From positions 3,421,001 through 3,485,000 of the forward strand of contig NC_010602.1 of NCBI RefSeq assembly GCF_000017685.1: a stretch of 64,000 nucleotides of DNA, in the 5' to 3' direction. Of the stretch, positions 50,710 through 60,948 are shown in pieces; positions within the stretch are counted from its first letter, which is position 1, and every line of letters begins with the position of its first letter. A model generated the notes under the pieces. It did not search any database. It was not told where the DNA came from and worked only from the letters and a program-made list of their open reading frames with translations. This DNA is from Leptospira biflexa serovar Patoc strain 'Patoc 1 (Paris)' (GTDB taxonomy: Bacteria; Spirochaetota; Leptospiria; Leptospirales; Leptospiraceae). The translations under genes were made by a program, and so were the position numbers.

Positions 50710-52578
50710 TTATTGGACTGGAGTTCCTAAAATTTGTAGAGTTTGGTTGGAATTCACTGGTTCAATTTCTGATCGTAAATTTTTATTTCTTACGATTGTC
50801 CTTAATGGATTCTTTGGATTTGGTGATTTTGAAACTGTCCGCGACAATGATTTTGTCATTGGTTGTAGTAGTTGGACAATCGGAGTATGCCCTCTAACTT
50901 CGGATAACTGAAGTGCATTCCAACCATCTACGGAATATTCCGTATTGGCATGATGAGAAATGAGTGCTTTTACAATTTCTGTTCTTCCAAAATAGGCAGC
51001 ATATAATAAAGCAGACCATCCTTCGTAAATTGTATTTGGATCTGCTCCTTGCTTCAGAAGAGAAATTCCAAGATCTTCGTTACCCTCGTAAATGGCATCG
51101 ATTAACGGTTTTCCAAGAGTGGGATTGATTTTGATTTCTATATTTTCTGGTTTCTCCGAATCATTTGTAGAAACCATCTGAGTATCCGATGGAAATGGTG
51201 ATACGATAACAATTTCCAATTGATCGGCAAATCCAGTTACATCATTGACCCATCCAAACTTTCCATTTGGCAATTGGAAAAATCGCGCGGCTGATCGAAA
51301 TACCATTCCGTTTCCAAAACCGAAACTTTGAGGTTTGGATACAATCGTTCCATCTTTTTGTATCAAACATGCTTCTAATTTCATTTTTGAAATTTGGGGA
51401 TACCATTTCTCCTTTTCAGGGCCGTCGTCGGTCATCCACAATAAAAATAAATGGTCTTCCCCAAAAGGAACGATCCTTGGAATCCTCTCTCTAGATTTGG
51501 AAGTATTGGTAAGATATACTGGTTTGGAAAGTTGATCTTTACTCTTGATGATGAGACCAATATCGTATGAGGTTCGATTCAAATTAGAATCAAATACGAT
51601 CCAGGTAGTACCATCTTTCGAAAATAAATCTCCAGTTGAGATTGGTACATATTGGTACGTTTCGTTGGCACCGGCTTTTGGTACAATGATAGGGATTTCT
51701 CGTTTTCGATTGGGAAATGTATCAATGACCAAACCTCTCGGGTAGGCATCTCCCACGGTCATCATAACCAACTGATCTCCATCGTTAAAAAATCTCGGTC
51801 GGAAGCTATGGCTCACGTTCCAAGTAAAACCTTCTTGCGATTTGCCATCCGATTTCATCACACGCTTTCCATTATGATCAAATAAAGCCAGATATTCGCT
51901 TTGGTGTGTAACTCCATCCTCCCATTTACGATACGTTGAAAAATAGGTCGCATAATGATTGTCAGCTGTCTTGGTAATTGAAAGTGTACCGAATGTTGTA
52001 TCGATTCCTTGGTCTCCAACGGAAACGTATTCTTTTGTTCCTACAATTTTTGTACTAAAATTGATTCTACCTGATTTGTCATATTGGTTGATGTAGGCCG
52101 TATGAAAATTTTTGATTTCATGTTTCCCTTTTTTTTTCACCTCAAACTCTGATAACAATACGGTGAGACCTTTCGAATCGGCAATCATATCCTCAATTCG
52201 AAAACTTTTGAGACTCACGATTTCTTTTCTGAATTTAAAATTAGAATCTAAACTGATAATTCGACCATTGGATTGATCATCATTATAAGCGAGAAAATAC
52301 TCTCCTAATTCAATGTAGACAAGTTTTGGTGCAGGAGTTCCATCCGACATGGGATAGGTGTAGGATAATGCAGTATTGTCAAGATTGGTATGATTTGATG
52401 GAATTTTGACTAAGATCCGTTCTGTCTTTTCAGCAATACGATTGATGTCTAAATTACGATTAGAATCTGCAAATAAAATGGAAACACTTGGGATTACCAT
52501 AATTAGGAATAAACACAAAATGTTCCTTCGTATCTGATGGTTCACAAACGGACCTTTCCTACTCATCGATTTTTTCAT
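50710..52578 (-). CDS. Exported protein with C-terminal ankyrin repeats
   Basis: 622 residues from the ATG of MKKSMS; a GTG five codons earlier is also possible, and neither has a clear ribosome site. The hydrophobic signal segment is at about 20-38 (NILCLFLIMVIPSVSILFA). The middle (about 60-470) has repeated strand pairs such as YLALFDHNGKRVM and GWVNDVTGFADQLEIVIVSPF, propeller-like. Two to three ankyrin units close it (about 500-580: LIDAIYEGNEDLGISLLKQGADPN, ALLYAAYFGRTEIVKALISHHANTEY). The function is unknown. The other ankyrin protein lies on the far side of the SPFH gene. Confidence 0.8.
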   Translation of the reverse strand: MKKSMSRKGPFVNHQIRRNILCLFLIMVIPSVSILFADSNRNLDINRIAEKTERILVKIPSNHTNLDNTALSYTYPMSDGTPAPKLVYIELGEYFLAYNDDQSNGRIISLDSNFKFRKEIVSLKSFRIEDMIADSKGLTVLLSEFEVKKKGKHEIKNFHTAYINQYDKSGRINFSTKIVGTKEYVSVGDQGIDTTFGTLSITKTADNHYATYFSTYRKWEDGVTHQSEYLALFDHNGKRVMKSDGKSQEGFTWNVSHSFRPRFFNDGDQLVMMTVGDAYPRGLVIDTFPNRKREIPIIVPKAGANETYQYVPISTGDLFSKDGTTWIVFDSNLNRTSYDIGLIIKSKDQLSKPVYLTNTSKSRERIPRIVPFGEDHLFLLWMTDDGPEKEKWYPQISKMKLEACLIQKDGTIVSKPQSFGFGNGMVFRSAARFFQLPNGKFGWVNDVTGFADQLEIVIVSPFPSDTQMVSTNDSEKPENIEIKINPTLGKPLIDAIYEGNEDLGISLLKQGADPNTIYEGWSALLYAAYFGRTEIVKALISHHANTEYSVDGWNALQLSEVRGHTPIVQLLQPMTKSLSRTVSKSPNPKNPLRTIVRNKNLRSEIEPVNSNQTLQILGTPVQ

Positions 52579-52661
52579 AAAAAAATTGTTCACGATCTTA
52601 AGGAAAATACAAGGACCAAAATTTTATCGAAATAGAAAACCAGGAACTCGATGAAGAAGGT

Positions 52662-52690
52662 AAAAAAAAGGCCCTCATATAAGAGAGCCA
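52662..52690 (-). terminator. Intrinsic terminator of the large TonB-dependent receptor
   Basis: Minus strand: GGCTCTC-TTATAT-GAGGGCC (seven pairs, one G-T) followed by eight T residues, about 30 bases after the receptor stop. Confidence 0.88.
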
Positions 52691-52719
52691 TTTTTCACGT
52701 TTGAAAGAAATTGGATTTG

Positions 52720-55698
52720 TTAGAAAAACTTATACGTTGCCGCAACCGTAAAGGTTACACCCATTCGGTAAGAATAGAATAGTAAATCTTCACCAGTCAC
52801 TTCACTTTTTTGATACACTTTAAAACGAGTGTCCATAATGTTTTTCGCAGCAGCTTTAAAATCTAAGCGATCATCATGTTTATAAGTATAAACAACATCC
52901 GTGATTCCTACACCGCGTTCGATAGCATCAGGAGTTCCGTTGGCACCAACGGCATAGATTCTATCACCAAAGAAATTATAATACACACCTATTGTTTGGT
53001 TTTTCTTTGGAGTAATGAAATAATCAAACTTTAGATTGTAGACGTATTCAGATTGGCCTTGGAGAGGTCTTGAAAGATTTGTTGGGTCAAATGATGCGGC
53101 AGTATTTAATTTATCAATTGCTCCAGATTTAATAAACGCACTATCTAACCAAGAAAGAACTTGTACTTGCGATTTAATGAAGAATAAGTTGGTTTCCACT
53201 CGGAATCGATCAAAGAATTCTTTTCGATAATCTAATTCAACTCCTTTGATAGTCGCTTCTTTTGCATTTGTATAAGAGAAATTGAATGAAATTCCACCTG
53301 ACTGAGGTAAACCAACCATCTCAATTGGGTTCGATAAATTTTTATAAAAAGCACCAATTCCAAAAAAGTCTGAATTTGTGATATAGTATTCATATCTTAC
53401 ATCATAGTTATGGATATAAGTTCTTTTTAAGTTTGGGTTACCGAAAATCCTATCCGCTCCAAAATAAGGAGTGAATCCGAATGGTGATAATTCTCTTAAA
53501 TCAGGACGAGTTATCGATTGGGTAAGACCAAATCTTAGATTCATGTCTTTATTCATTTCCCAAACCATATTTGCAGAAGGCAATTTATCTTGGTTTCGTA
53601 ATGTTCCTATACCATTATTATCAACATCGCAAATATTTGATCTGACTAAAGCGACTCTTATGTCTTCGTTATTTACGGTACATCCATAATCAACGTTTCT
53701 CAATGAACTTGTATCTCTAGTCCTAAAAGTTTTCACTTTTTGGAAGGAATCTTCAAATCGAACGCCACCAATAAATCTTAATTTTGGAATTAATGGCATA
53801 TCCACTTGTGCAAATTGCGCATGCAATTTCTGTTGAGCATCGTAGGCGTTAGGTTCGATTTGGCGTTCTGAAAACGTTTTGTTCGCTACTCCAGTCGATC
53901 GTTGAACGTATTCTGTTGGGTTATATACGACCTCTCCTGGAACAGGGTAATAATCGACTGGAAACTGAGTTCCAACATTTGACTTGTTTCCAAATTCGCG
54001 AAATGTAAAACTCTTGAATCGATCAAGAGCCATTCCACCGATTTTCAATTCTGATTTTAATCCATTCCACTGTTCAAAAGGAATCGAATATTTCAAGTTA
54101 GCTTGTCTAACCGTGTCGGCGGTTGATGAAAAAAATCGAGTTCCATCTGGGTTATTTCCCAATCGGAAATATCCATCAGATAAGTTCGCAGGATTTGATC
54201 TCCTCCAAACTTGTTGGATTAAATTCGGTTCCTCGCGATTTGCTAATGAATAAGCTAGATTCCATTCTAATTTATGAGGACGGTTCATACTTCCAAATTG
54301 TAACGCATGATCTCCACCGAGGACGGTATTGAGTAATCCTCTTGAAGTAACGATTCCTGTTTGCGATAGAAAATCAAAGTTATCGATAAAATTTTGACCG
54401 AATGCGTCACGAACAGTCGTATCCGATGCAACGGTATATAGATTTTTCAAATAGATTTGCTGACCTTTTGTCATTTCATAAGACAAGTTTAAGTTAGCAG
54501 CAAAGTTTGTGTCCTTGTTATATACTTTCGTATCCTGTTTTTGGATTGGAATTAAATACGTAGTTTCTGGAGCAATGATACCACCTGCATAATTTGGAAT
54601 GTATCTTGCCGACTTTTCGTCTCGTATTCTATATTCCTCACTTCTAACAACACCAAGTAAAACACCCAAACGTTGTCCAGACTCAGTCAGTTTGAATGTA
54701 TTTCCAACAGTGAAATTGATATTTTTATCATAACCACCTTTTCCTGAATCGGGTGTCCATTGTTGGTTGAACGTTAATGAACTTAAGTTAACAAAATTTG
54801 GTGGGAGTCCTCCGAATCTATTACCAGGCTCAAGTGGTAAAAAGCCAGGGAGTGAGTTAACAATACCAGGGAGCTGGTAAGCAGAATTTGGCCTTCCTAA
54901 AAAATCAACAGCATCAAAGGTTTTGAATTCATATCCGGTAGAATTCATGTTTCTTCCAATACCCAAACCGACATTCAATAGAAATTTGTCAGGATACTCT
55001 TGCGTTTCTACTTTGACCAACCCACCCGAGAACTCTGCTGGATCTTCAGGAACAAATGTTTTGATGACTCGAATATTTTTTAAAATAGATGCGGGAAAAA
55101 TATCTAGTGGGACAACTCGTTTGTCCGGTTCCGTTGTTGGAATCAATACTTCGTTTAAAACAGTATTGGAGTAACGTTCGCCTAAACCACGAACGAAAAC
55201 ATATTTTCCACCAATGAGTGTGATCCCTGTCACACGACGAACCACATCACCTGCATTCGAATCTGGACTTTTTTTAATGGCTTCTTGAGAAATACCATCG
55301 GAAACTGCAGCCGATTTACGTTGGAGTGCTAATAGTGCAGATTCGGTGTTATTGGATGCTCTGTCCTTGACTTCGACAGTTTCTAATGTTTGGGCTCCAA
55401 ATGTTACATTGATAGATTGATTTTTTCCAGGTGTAATGACAACAGAACGTTTTTGGGGTCCGTATCCATACATTTGGAATTCGACGTCATAAGAACCAGG
55501 AGGAAGAGATAAGGAATATTTCCCATCAAAATCAGTTTTAGCAAACTTCTTTTCCGAGCGAACAACGATGGTTGCTCCAAAGACAGCTTCTCCATTTTCA
55601 GAATCGATGATAACACCGCTGATTGACCCATTTGCCTGTGCAAAAAGCGAGAATGGAGTTAAAATGGCAACCAACAAGAGGATTTTTAGATTTTTCAT
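52720..55698 (-). CDS. TonB-dependent outer-membrane receptor with CarboxypepD-like N-domain
   Basis: 992 residues. Signal peptide to about 21 (FSLFAQ), then a carboxypeptidase-regulatory-like domain (about 24-110, [23 protein letters not shown]). The plug at about 125-260 has [27 protein letters not shown] and [17 protein letters not shown]. The barrel ends TVAATYKFF. The plug sequence and length recall the Caulobacter/Shewanella-type receptors that are often phosphate- or carbohydrate-linked. It follows two lipoprotein genes on the same strand and has its own terminator. A TTACAA-AA-TTGTAA palindrome stands upstream. Confidence 0.92.
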   Translation of the reverse strand: MKNLKILLLVAILTPFSLFAQANGSISGVIIDSENGEAVFGATIVVRSEKKFAKTDFDGKYSLSLPPGSYDVEFQMYGYGPQKRSVVITPGKNQSINVTFGAQTLETVEVKDRASNNTESALLALQRKSAAVSDGISQEAIKKSPDSNAGDVVRRVTGITLIGGKYVFVRGLGERYSNTVLNEVLIPTTEPDKRVVPLDIFPASILKNIRVIKTFVPEDPAEFSGGLVKVETQEYPDKFLLNVGLGIGRNMNSTGYEFKTFDAVDFLGRPNSAYQLPGIVNSLPGFLPLEPGNRFGGLPPNFVNLSSLTFNQQWTPDSGKGGYDKNINFTVGNTFKLTESGQRLGVLLGVVRSEEYRIRDEKSARYIPNYAGGIIAPETTYLIPIQKQDTKVYNKDTNFAANLNLSYEMTKGQQIYLKNLYTVASDTTVRDAFGQNFIDNFDFLSQTGIVTSRGLLNTVLGGDHALQFGSMNRPHKLEWNLAYSLANREEPNLIQQVWRRSNPANLSDGYFRLGNNPDGTRFFSSTADTVRQANLKYSIPFEQWNGLKSELKIGGMALDRFKSFTFREFGNKSNVGTQFPVDYYPVPGEVVYNPTEYVQRSTGVANKTFSERQIEPNAYDAQQKLHAQFAQVDMPLIPKLRFIGGVRFEDSFQKVKTFRTRDTSSLRNVDYGCTVNNEDIRVALVRSNICDVDNNGIGTLRNQDKLPSANMVWEMNKDMNLRFGLTQSITRPDLRELSPFGFTPYFGADRIFGNPNLKRTYIHNYDVRYEYYITNSDFFGIGAFYKNLSNPIEMVGLPQSGGISFNFSYTNAKEATIKGVELDYRKEFFDRFRVETNLFFIKSQVQVLSWLDSAFIKSGAIDKLNTAASFDPTNLSRPLQGQSEYVYNLKFDYFITPKKNQTIGVYYNFFGDRIYAVGANGTPDAIERGVGITDVVYTYKHDDRLDFKAAAKNIMDTRFKVYQKSEVTGEDLLFYSYRMGVTFTVAATYKFF

Positions 55699-55788
55699 AC
55701 GTTTAGATCTCTATGGGTAGATTTTTGAATCCACCCTCGAGGTAAACGATTAGTGATTTACTACCGTTACAGTGAGTTTAATTTTGTG

Positions 55789-55802
55789 TTACAAAATTGT
55801 AA
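55789..55802. promoter_or_regulatory. Short palindrome upstream of the receptor gene
   Basis: TTACAA-AA-TTGTAA lies in the gap between the small lipoprotein stop and the receptor ATG, about 90 bases before it. It may be an operator or simply an AT-rich coincidence. Confidence 0.35.
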
Positions 55803-55806
55803 TAAT

Positions 55807-56388
55807 TCAGGGAGATAAAATTGCAACTTTGTAACGGTTCCCTAATTGCATGACACTCTTTATCTCAGTAATCTCTACCTTTCCTTTCGGTGTAGTCACG
55901 ATTACCAATCCAATTTTATGGAATTTTGTTTTCCCATAATCTTGTACAGACTTAACTAAAACCTTGATGGTTTTCAAATCCGTGACCTGATATGGTTTTT
56001 CTTTCAACTTACCCAGTGCCAAAACTTCAAATGAACTGATCATTTTATTGTAATCTTCAATTGGTGTGACATCTAAAGAGGTTCCATAACCTAGAATATT
56101 GGGATACAGAATATAATCTTTTTCCTTTTGGTTCACTAAGGATTTTAGTTCAGTAGATTCGCTTTGATTAGTTTTTCGAACCTCTACAAGAAATTGTTTC
56201 ACTGCTTCCTCCACAGAAGAATAACCTTCTAGCGGTAAATTTGCCGAGCTTCTTTCCTTTAAGATTTTTTTTGACTCTTCTAATTTTAAATTTTGTATTT
56301 CATTAGAAGTATTTATTTCAGGATTTTCCTTCTTACAGTTGAACAATAAACCAACGATGATAATAATTATGAATGTTTTCTGTTTCAT
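55807..56388 (-). CDS. Small lipoprotein between beta-helix lipoprotein and TonB receptor
   Basis: 193 residues. The signal ends in LLFNC (C18), followed by a charged Lys/Glu/Asn linker. The mature domain has strands near the end (LKTIKVLVKSVQDYG, KIGLVIVTTPKGKVEITEIKSVMQLG), suggesting a small alpha-beta fold. No family recognised. A terminator stands before it, so it is probably transcribed from its own promoter, though its neighbours suggest a shared role in substrate capture. Confidence 0.72.
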   Translation of the reverse strand: MKQKTFIIIIIVGLLFNCKKENPEINTSNEIQNLKLEESKKILKERSSANLPLEGYSSVEEAVKQFLVEVRKTNQSESTELKSLVNQKEKDYILYPNILGYGTSLDVTPIEDYNKMISSFEVLALGKLKEKPYQVTDLKTIKVLVKSVQDYGKTKFHKIGLVIVTTPKGKVEITEIKSVMQLGNRYKVAILSP

Positions 56389-56398
56389 TGTTTTAAAA

Positions 56399-56427
56399 TA
56401 AAAAAGGCTCCGGAAATTCCGAAGCCT
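56399..56427 (-). terminator. Intrinsic terminator after the beta-helix lipoprotein gene
   Basis: Minus strand: GGCTTCGGAA and TTCCGGAGCC pair over ten bases with one G-T, with almost no loop, followed by TTTTTTAT. It separates the beta-helix lipoprotein from the next lipoprotein gene and could allow read-through. Confidence 0.82.
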
Positions 56428-56451
56428 TTTTTATAATTTTTTAAAATTTGT

Positions 56452-57732
56452 TTATTTGCTTCTAAAGACAGCCCAGCCATCCCACCACTTACCTTCAGCG
56501 ACTGATCCGCCACCAAGAGAACCATCACCAAATGTAGTTGTGAAATCTGGCTTAGTTGCTCCAGTTCCGCAAGTTTCAATGTTTCCTAATGTTGTAATTG
56601 GAAGTGCAGTGATTTCAGTGTTGTTTACCATATTGGTACAAGCACCATCAATTGTTGCACCTTTTCCACTTTGACCTTTTACGTTTGTCCAAGATGTAGG
56701 ATTTGTGTTTGCATCACATTGAAAGTTGTTTGTTACGTATCCATAAACCAAACCCTTTGAAAAATTTCCTGTGTGTCTTTCTCTGATTCGCATACCAACG
56801 CCACCAGTGTAGGATTGACCAATTGTCGTGAAGTTTGTCACAGTAGGGTTTGAAGGTCCTGCAATTACAGCACCACCTTCTGTTCCATCCATTTCAAAAC
56901 CATGTGGGTCAGACGATTTTGTTCCTCCACAAGACTCTGGATATTTTACACTGATAATGTGATTGAGTGTTCCTGTAAATCCTTCATCCACATCAAAGTC
57001 ATCATCCATACCACCAGATACTAAAAGGTGTGAACCATTTACATTTCCGCCCCACCATTCAAATCCATCATCCAATGGTCTGTGAATTTGCACATAATCG
57101 TAGTTACTATCTTGCGTCACTGTATAACTAGAAAGACCATTCAATTCGTTTCCAGGTGCCACCTCGTTTCCAACGAATTCAATGACAACATACTTTAAAT
57201 TTGCAATTCCATTTAACGTTCCTGGGTATGATCTGGGAGATGTTCCTTCCGTATCATTTGGTGCCGTATTTGCTTTAATCGCGCTGTTTCCAACGATTAC
57301 GATTCCACCCCAATCACCAGGCGCTCTTGTTCCAACAGTTGCCGCCGAAGTAAAACAAATTGGTTGAGCTGCTGTACCAATTGCAGAAAGGGTTCCGCCT
57401 TCATAGACGAAAAGTGAAGATCCTCTTTCTCCGTAAATGACAGATTTTGGTAGCACAGTGATAGAACCACCATTTGTAACGTTTACAGTTCCTCTAAGCA
57501 GTGCAGAACCGCTTACAGTCACTGCAGAGGAGATAGTTCCCTCTAGAATTTGAGTAGGAGTTGGTACACCAACACCATCACATAAGTCAGATCCTGCAAC
57601 ACCTTGGTTTGAAAACAACAATGCTGCAAGTAAAAGACTATCATCTTTTTTACTTTCTGTACAATTCACCGCAGTGAATCCCATCAATGCGATGGAAAAG
57701 AGCACCAGGCTTTTTTTGAATGAATTTTTCAT
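56452..57732 (-). CDS. Beta-helix lipoprotein paired with the TonB receptor
   Basis: 426 residues. The signal ends in FTAVNC (C24) with AGAGGATT before the ATG. From about 62 the chain has right-handed beta-helix turns: GTISSAVTVSGSALLRGTVNV, GSITVLPKSVIYGERG, SSLFVYEGGTLSAIGTAAQPICFTS and GDWGGIVIVGNSAI. Paired cysteines occur near 255 and in the C-terminal part. Such proteins accompany TonB receptors in several phyla and probably bind the substrate on the cell surface. This one probably belongs with the receptor two genes downstream. Confidence 0.85.
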   Translation of the reverse strand: MKNSFKKSLVLFSIALMGFTAVNCTESKKDDSLLLAALLFSNQGVAGSDLCDGVGVPTPTQILEGTISSAVTVSGSALLRGTVNVTNGGSITVLPKSVIYGERGSSLFVYEGGTLSAIGTAAQPICFTSAATVGTRAPGDWGGIVIVGNSAIKANTAPNDTEGTSPRSYPGTLNGIANLKYVVIEFVGNEVAPGNELNGLSSYTVTQDSNYDYVQIHRPLDDGFEWWGGNVNGSHLLVSGGMDDDFDVDEGFTGTLNHIISVKYPESCGGTKSSDPHGFEMDGTEGGAVIAGPSNPTVTNFTTIGQSYTGGVGMRIRERHTGNFSKGLVYGYVTNNFQCDANTNPTSWTNVKGQSGKGATIDGACTNMVNNTEITALPITTLGNIETCGTGATKPDFTTTFGDGSLGGGSVAEGKWWDGWAVFRSK

Positions 57733-57893
57733 TTTAATCCTCTTTCGAAATGATTCGAATTTGTTTCGCTAGCGGGTCTTCCCGAAAGGGATTCGTTAAA
57801 ATTCTCCCTCTAGCTATGGAAACTATGTTCTTTATTTGTTACAAGGGGATGACAAGCTGGTGAAGGTTTGGTAAAGGTTTCGTGAATGGAGGA

Positions 57894-58151
57894 TTATGGA
57901 TTGAGTCGGTTTAGAATTTTAATCAGGTTACTTTTGATCCGTCGGACTTGGTCGGTGGTGAGTTGTAGTTCGCCTGCCTCCGCTTTTTCTATGACACGTT
58001 CCGCTTTGGTGACAAATGTGATTGCTTCTTCATCGACGGTTTCTTTGCGAGCTTGTTTATCCCGGTAGGCATCCAAAGCCTTTTGAACATCCAAAAGTTC
58101 TTTGGAAATCCCACCAATTGTTATGTTGAGTTCAACAATGTTTTCATCCAT
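57894..58151 (-). CDS. Small coiled-coil protein
   Basis: 85 residues, almost all charged helix (ELNITIGGISKELLDVQKALDAYRDKQARKE, then AERVIEKAEAGELQLTTDQVRRIKSNLIKIL). It is cytoplasmic and without cysteine. I do not recognise it. It follows mltG after about 50 bases on the same strand, so it may be in the cell-wall operon. A weak TTGGA precedes the ATG. Confidence 0.65.
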   Translation of the reverse strand: MDENIVELNITIGGISKELLDVQKALDAYRDKQARKETVDEEAITFVTKAERVIEKAEAGELQLTTDQVRRIKSNLIKILNRLNP

Positions 58152-58199
58152 TCCAACAATACCCTTTTATTAAATGAAATAAACTACTTTTAACTCAAA

Positions 58200-59222
58200 T
58201 TATTGATACAAGACATCGATGAATTTTTTCTTAGCATCTAAATGTTCTTTGAAAGTAGATGAAAAATAATGAGAGCCATCTGGTTTCAAAAGGAAAAACA
58301 ATTTATCAGATTTCATTGGCTTGAATGATGCCTCTAACGCTGGTAATCCGGGATTAGAAATGGGACCTGGTGGCCAACCGCCATTAATATAGGTATTGTA
58401 TGGAGATACGATTTTTAAATCTGATTCGAAGAGTCTTTTTTTAGGTTTATCAAATAGATATTGGATCGTTGCACAAGATTCTAAATTGATATTCTTTTCG
58501 ATTCTTGTGAGGAATACTCCGGCCATCATGGGTCGTTCTTCTTTGCGAACTGCTTCTCTTTCGACAATGGAGGCAAGCACAACACGAAAATGTAGATCGG
58601 CTGGTTTGATTCCTTTTGCTTCTGGAATGGTTTCTAGTTTTTTATAAAACCGTTTGATCATCATTTCTGTAATGCGTTCGAGTGGGTAGTTCAATGGAAC
58701 TGAATATGTTTCAGGGAACAAATATCCCTCTAACGTTTTTGCAGGGATGTTGTATTTTGTGAGTAATGCTGGGCTTTGTGTCACTTTTAGAAATTCCTCT
58801 CTGGATGGAGAAAGTTTTTTTGTGACCAAAAGATCGCCGATTTGGCGATTGTTATAACCTTCGGGAATTGTAAACGTTACGAGTTTTACTTTTCCTGAGA
58901 TGATGACATCAAGGATTTTTCGTGAGCTCATTCCATCATTGATGTCATAAACTCCTTGTTTGATTTTATTTCCTGCTCGAGTGAATTTGATGAGATAATT
59001 AAAATAAACGCTTGATTTGATCATACCAGAAGCAGCTAACTCACGTACCACACTCGATGATGGTTCACCTGAATCAATGATGAGTTCGTATTTATTTTGA
59101 CCATCGCCGACGGCACCACCTTTGATTTCATCTACGACAAAAAAACTGATGAGCGCCAATACGAAGAGTAATGCGGCACCTAATCCTGAAAGTACTAGGT
59201 ATTTTTTAACTTTTGAGTTCAT
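58200..59222 (-). CDS. mltG: Endolytic murein transglycosylase MltG
   Basis: 340 residues. One membrane helix (about 10-32) anchors a periplasmic domain. PEGYNNRQIGDLL, LEGYLFPETYSVPL, LASIVEREAVRKEERPMMAGVF (catalytic Glu in IVERE) and SPYNTYINGGWPPGPISNPGLPAL are the YceG family blocks. The enzyme cuts growing glycan strands to set their length. I start at MNSKVKKY behind AAGGA; a TTG reading adds seven codons. It follows murB, 45 bases between stop and start, giving a peptidoglycan operon. Confidence 0.94.
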   Translation of the reverse strand: MNSKVKKYLVLSGLGAALLFVLALISFFVVDEIKGGAVGDGQNKYELIIDSGEPSSSVVRELAASGMIKSSVYFNYLIKFTRAGNKIKQGVYDINDGMSSRKILDVIISGKVKLVTFTIPEGYNNRQIGDLLVTKKLSPSREEFLKVTQSPALLTKYNIPAKTLEGYLFPETYSVPLNYPLERITEMMIKRFYKKLETIPEAKGIKPADLHFRVVLASIVEREAVRKEERPMMAGVFLTRIEKNINLESCATIQYLFDKPKKRLFESDLKIVSPYNTYINGGWPPGPISNPGLPALEASFKPMKSDKLFFLLKPDGSHYFSSTFKEHLDAKKKFIDVLYQ

Positions 59223-59267
59223 TCCTTCCCCATCCTTCTGCAACTATCGACAATTACCAAATCTTTT

Positions 59268-60350
59268 TTAGGGTCTGAGTACTGGTTCCATCTCCAAACG
59301 GATTGAAAAAGTATCAAAGACTCGATTTTGGATCGATTCTGCCATTTCCAATAATGCAGAAGTTGTCCCATTTATATTGATTAGACCCAAACAGTGGTTG
59401 GTCGAGATACCGACTCCACCCGGAAACACGTCCCCTTTTTTGATACCGGAGTGTTCTATGAGCCAAGCTGCCGAAAGTTTTTTCGCACCAGTATGGTCAT
59501 CGAACATCGGTGGATCCGAATGCCCTAATTTTTTTGCCTGGATTAAAAATTTTTCCGCATCAGATATTGAAATAATAGGGTTTGTAAAAAAAGATCCCGC
59601 CGATCGGGTATTAGGATCAGATTCATCGACAACCATTGATTTTTTCTTTCGTAAATTGATTATCAAGTTTCGCAGGGATTCGAGTTTTAAAAATCGATCT
59701 TCGGCCTCATATTGATTTTCTTTACTCTCTGAAAGGAATAATTCCCATTGTTTTTTGACTTCCGGGTAAATTACACAAGGCTCCAATTCTTTCGATAGTT
59801 TAAATCTGACCGATGTAATGATGTAATTTCGAAACTTTCCAGATTTGAATTCACTATTTCGGTAAGTAAACTTAGATTCTTCATTAGAAATAGTCTTCGG
59901 ATTTCCATTTTCATCGATACATTGAACACTTATAATTGAATCTTTAACTTCTTGGCCATAGGCACCAATGTTTTGGATTGGTGAGGCGCCTACAGATCCT
60001 GGAATACCTGACAGACACTCAACACCACTTAATCCTTGTTTAACGACATATTCTACAAATTGATCCCAAACAACACCTGCACCTACTTCATACAGAACTT
60101 CTGATTCGTTTGCATCCAAACATCTGATCCCGGGAATTTGGATTAAAAAAATGGCACCATAAAATCCATGATCTCGAAAAATAGTATTTGAACCACCACC
60201 TAAAATGACATAAGGAAGTTGATTCTTTTGGCAGAAGGTAAGTGCATCTTTTAGATCTTCTGTTGTTTTGATCGATATAAAATACTTAGCTTGGCCACCT
60301 AATCGAAATGTAGTCAACGGAGCCAATGGGATATTCTTTTGGACCAACAT
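59268..60350 (-). CDS. murB: UDP-N-acetylenolpyruvoylglucosamine reductase
   Basis: 360 residues, type I MurB length. LTTFRLGGQAKYF and VILGGGSNTIFRDHGF (GGGSN at 51-55) bind FAD. GIPGSVGASPIQNIGAYGQEV is the second FAD block. TRSAGSFFTNPI holds the catalytic serine, and LEMEPVLRP near the end the catalytic Glu. It reduces enolpyruvyl-UDP-GlcNAc to UDP-MurNAc in cell-wall synthesis. I start at MLVQKN. The following mltG gene makes a functional pair. Confidence 0.95.
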   Translation of the reverse strand: MLVQKNIPLAPLTTFRLGGQAKYFISIKTTEDLKDALTFCQKNQLPYVILGGGSNTIFRDHGFYGAIFLIQIPGIRCLDANESEVLYEVGAGVVWDQFVEYVVKQGLSGVECLSGIPGSVGASPIQNIGAYGQEVKDSIISVQCIDENGNPKTISNEESKFTYRNSEFKSGKFRNYIITSVRFKLSKELEPCVIYPEVKKQWELFLSESKENQYEAEDRFLKLESLRNLIINLRKKKSMVVDESDPNTRSAGSFFTNPIISISDAEKFLIQAKKLGHSDPPMFDDHTGAKKLSAAWLIEHSGIKKGDVFPGGVGISTNHCLGLININGTTSALLEMAESIQNRVFDTFSIRLEMEPVLRP

Positions 60351-60400
60351 AGTTCCAATAAAAAGTTTCCGCAAAAATAGTAAGTAAGAAAATCTGTCTT

Positions 60401-60760
60401 ATGAGTCGATCCAAACTGAAAGTTTACGAATATTCCGGCTGTAGCACATGCAGAAATGCGCTCAAATACTTAAATTCAAAAAAAATTCAATTTGAACAAA
60501 TACCTATTCGGGAAACACCCCCATCTGTATCCGAACTTAAGAAAGCAAAACAATACTTAGGTGATATCAAAAAACTTTTGAATACTTCGGGAAAGGATTA
60601 TAGGGAAGGAAATTGGAAGGAAAAATTGGCCAAACTCAGTGAAGACCAAATTTATAAATCCTTGTCGGAGAATGGAAACTTGGTCAAGCGACCATTTGTC
60701 GTAGGTGATGGTTGGTATTTGGTTGGATTTAAGGAAGAGGAATGGGGGGAAAGGTTTTAG
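60401..60760 (+). CDS. ArsC/Spx-family thioredoxin-fold protein
   Basis: 119 residues. YEYSGCSTCRNALKYL has a CxxC redox pair, as in Spx and YffB rather than single-cysteine arsenate reductase. IPIRETPPSVSEL and NLVKRPFVVGDGWYLVGFKEEEW complete the family. It could be a glutathione/thiol reductase or RNA-polymerase-binding redox sensor; no arsenic genes are near. It is a single gene, divergent from murB. Confidence 0.88.
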   Translation: MSRSKLKVYEYSGCSTCRNALKYLNSKKIQFEQIPIRETPPSVSELKKAKQYLGDIKKLLNTSGKDYREGNWKEKLAKLSEDQIYKSLSENGNLVKRPFVVGDGWYLVGFKEEEWGERF

Positions 60761-60786
60761 GGGTGGGGTGAGTTGCGGAAATTGGT

Positions 60787-60908
60787 ATCCCCGCCCTGAT
60801 TAGGGTGGGGAACTAGACCCGCCACCCAATACGTCCTCTCTATCACATCCCCATTCCAAAAACAAATCTATACCTAAAAGAAAAATTTATTCTTCACAAA
60901 AGTTCATA
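60787..60908 (+). repeat. Dispersed 122-bp intergenic element, copy C
   Basis: ATCCCCGCCCTGATTAGGG at the front, CCACCCAATACGTCCTCTC in the middle and AAAAGTTCATA at the end, spaced exactly as in copies A and B. CCCCGCCC and GGGTGGGG pair around TGATTA. It lies between the convergent ArsC/Spx-like and RND genes, 41 bases from the RND stop. Confidence 0.85.
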
Positions 60909-60948
60909 TTTGCTCTCGAATTACATCATATCCTGTATTGACTGCTTA

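Noticed and set aside
57733..57893. Riboswitch or leader upstream of the beta-helix lipoprotein
   Set aside because: Only small stems such as CCCTTTCGGG are visible; no known riboswitch core could be recognised.
60401..60760. Arsenate resistance function for the ArsC-like gene
   Set aside because: The CxxC motif fits Spx/YffB and no ars transporter or arsenic-type ArsR is near; the ArsR at 31 kb is of the AHSA1-linked branch.
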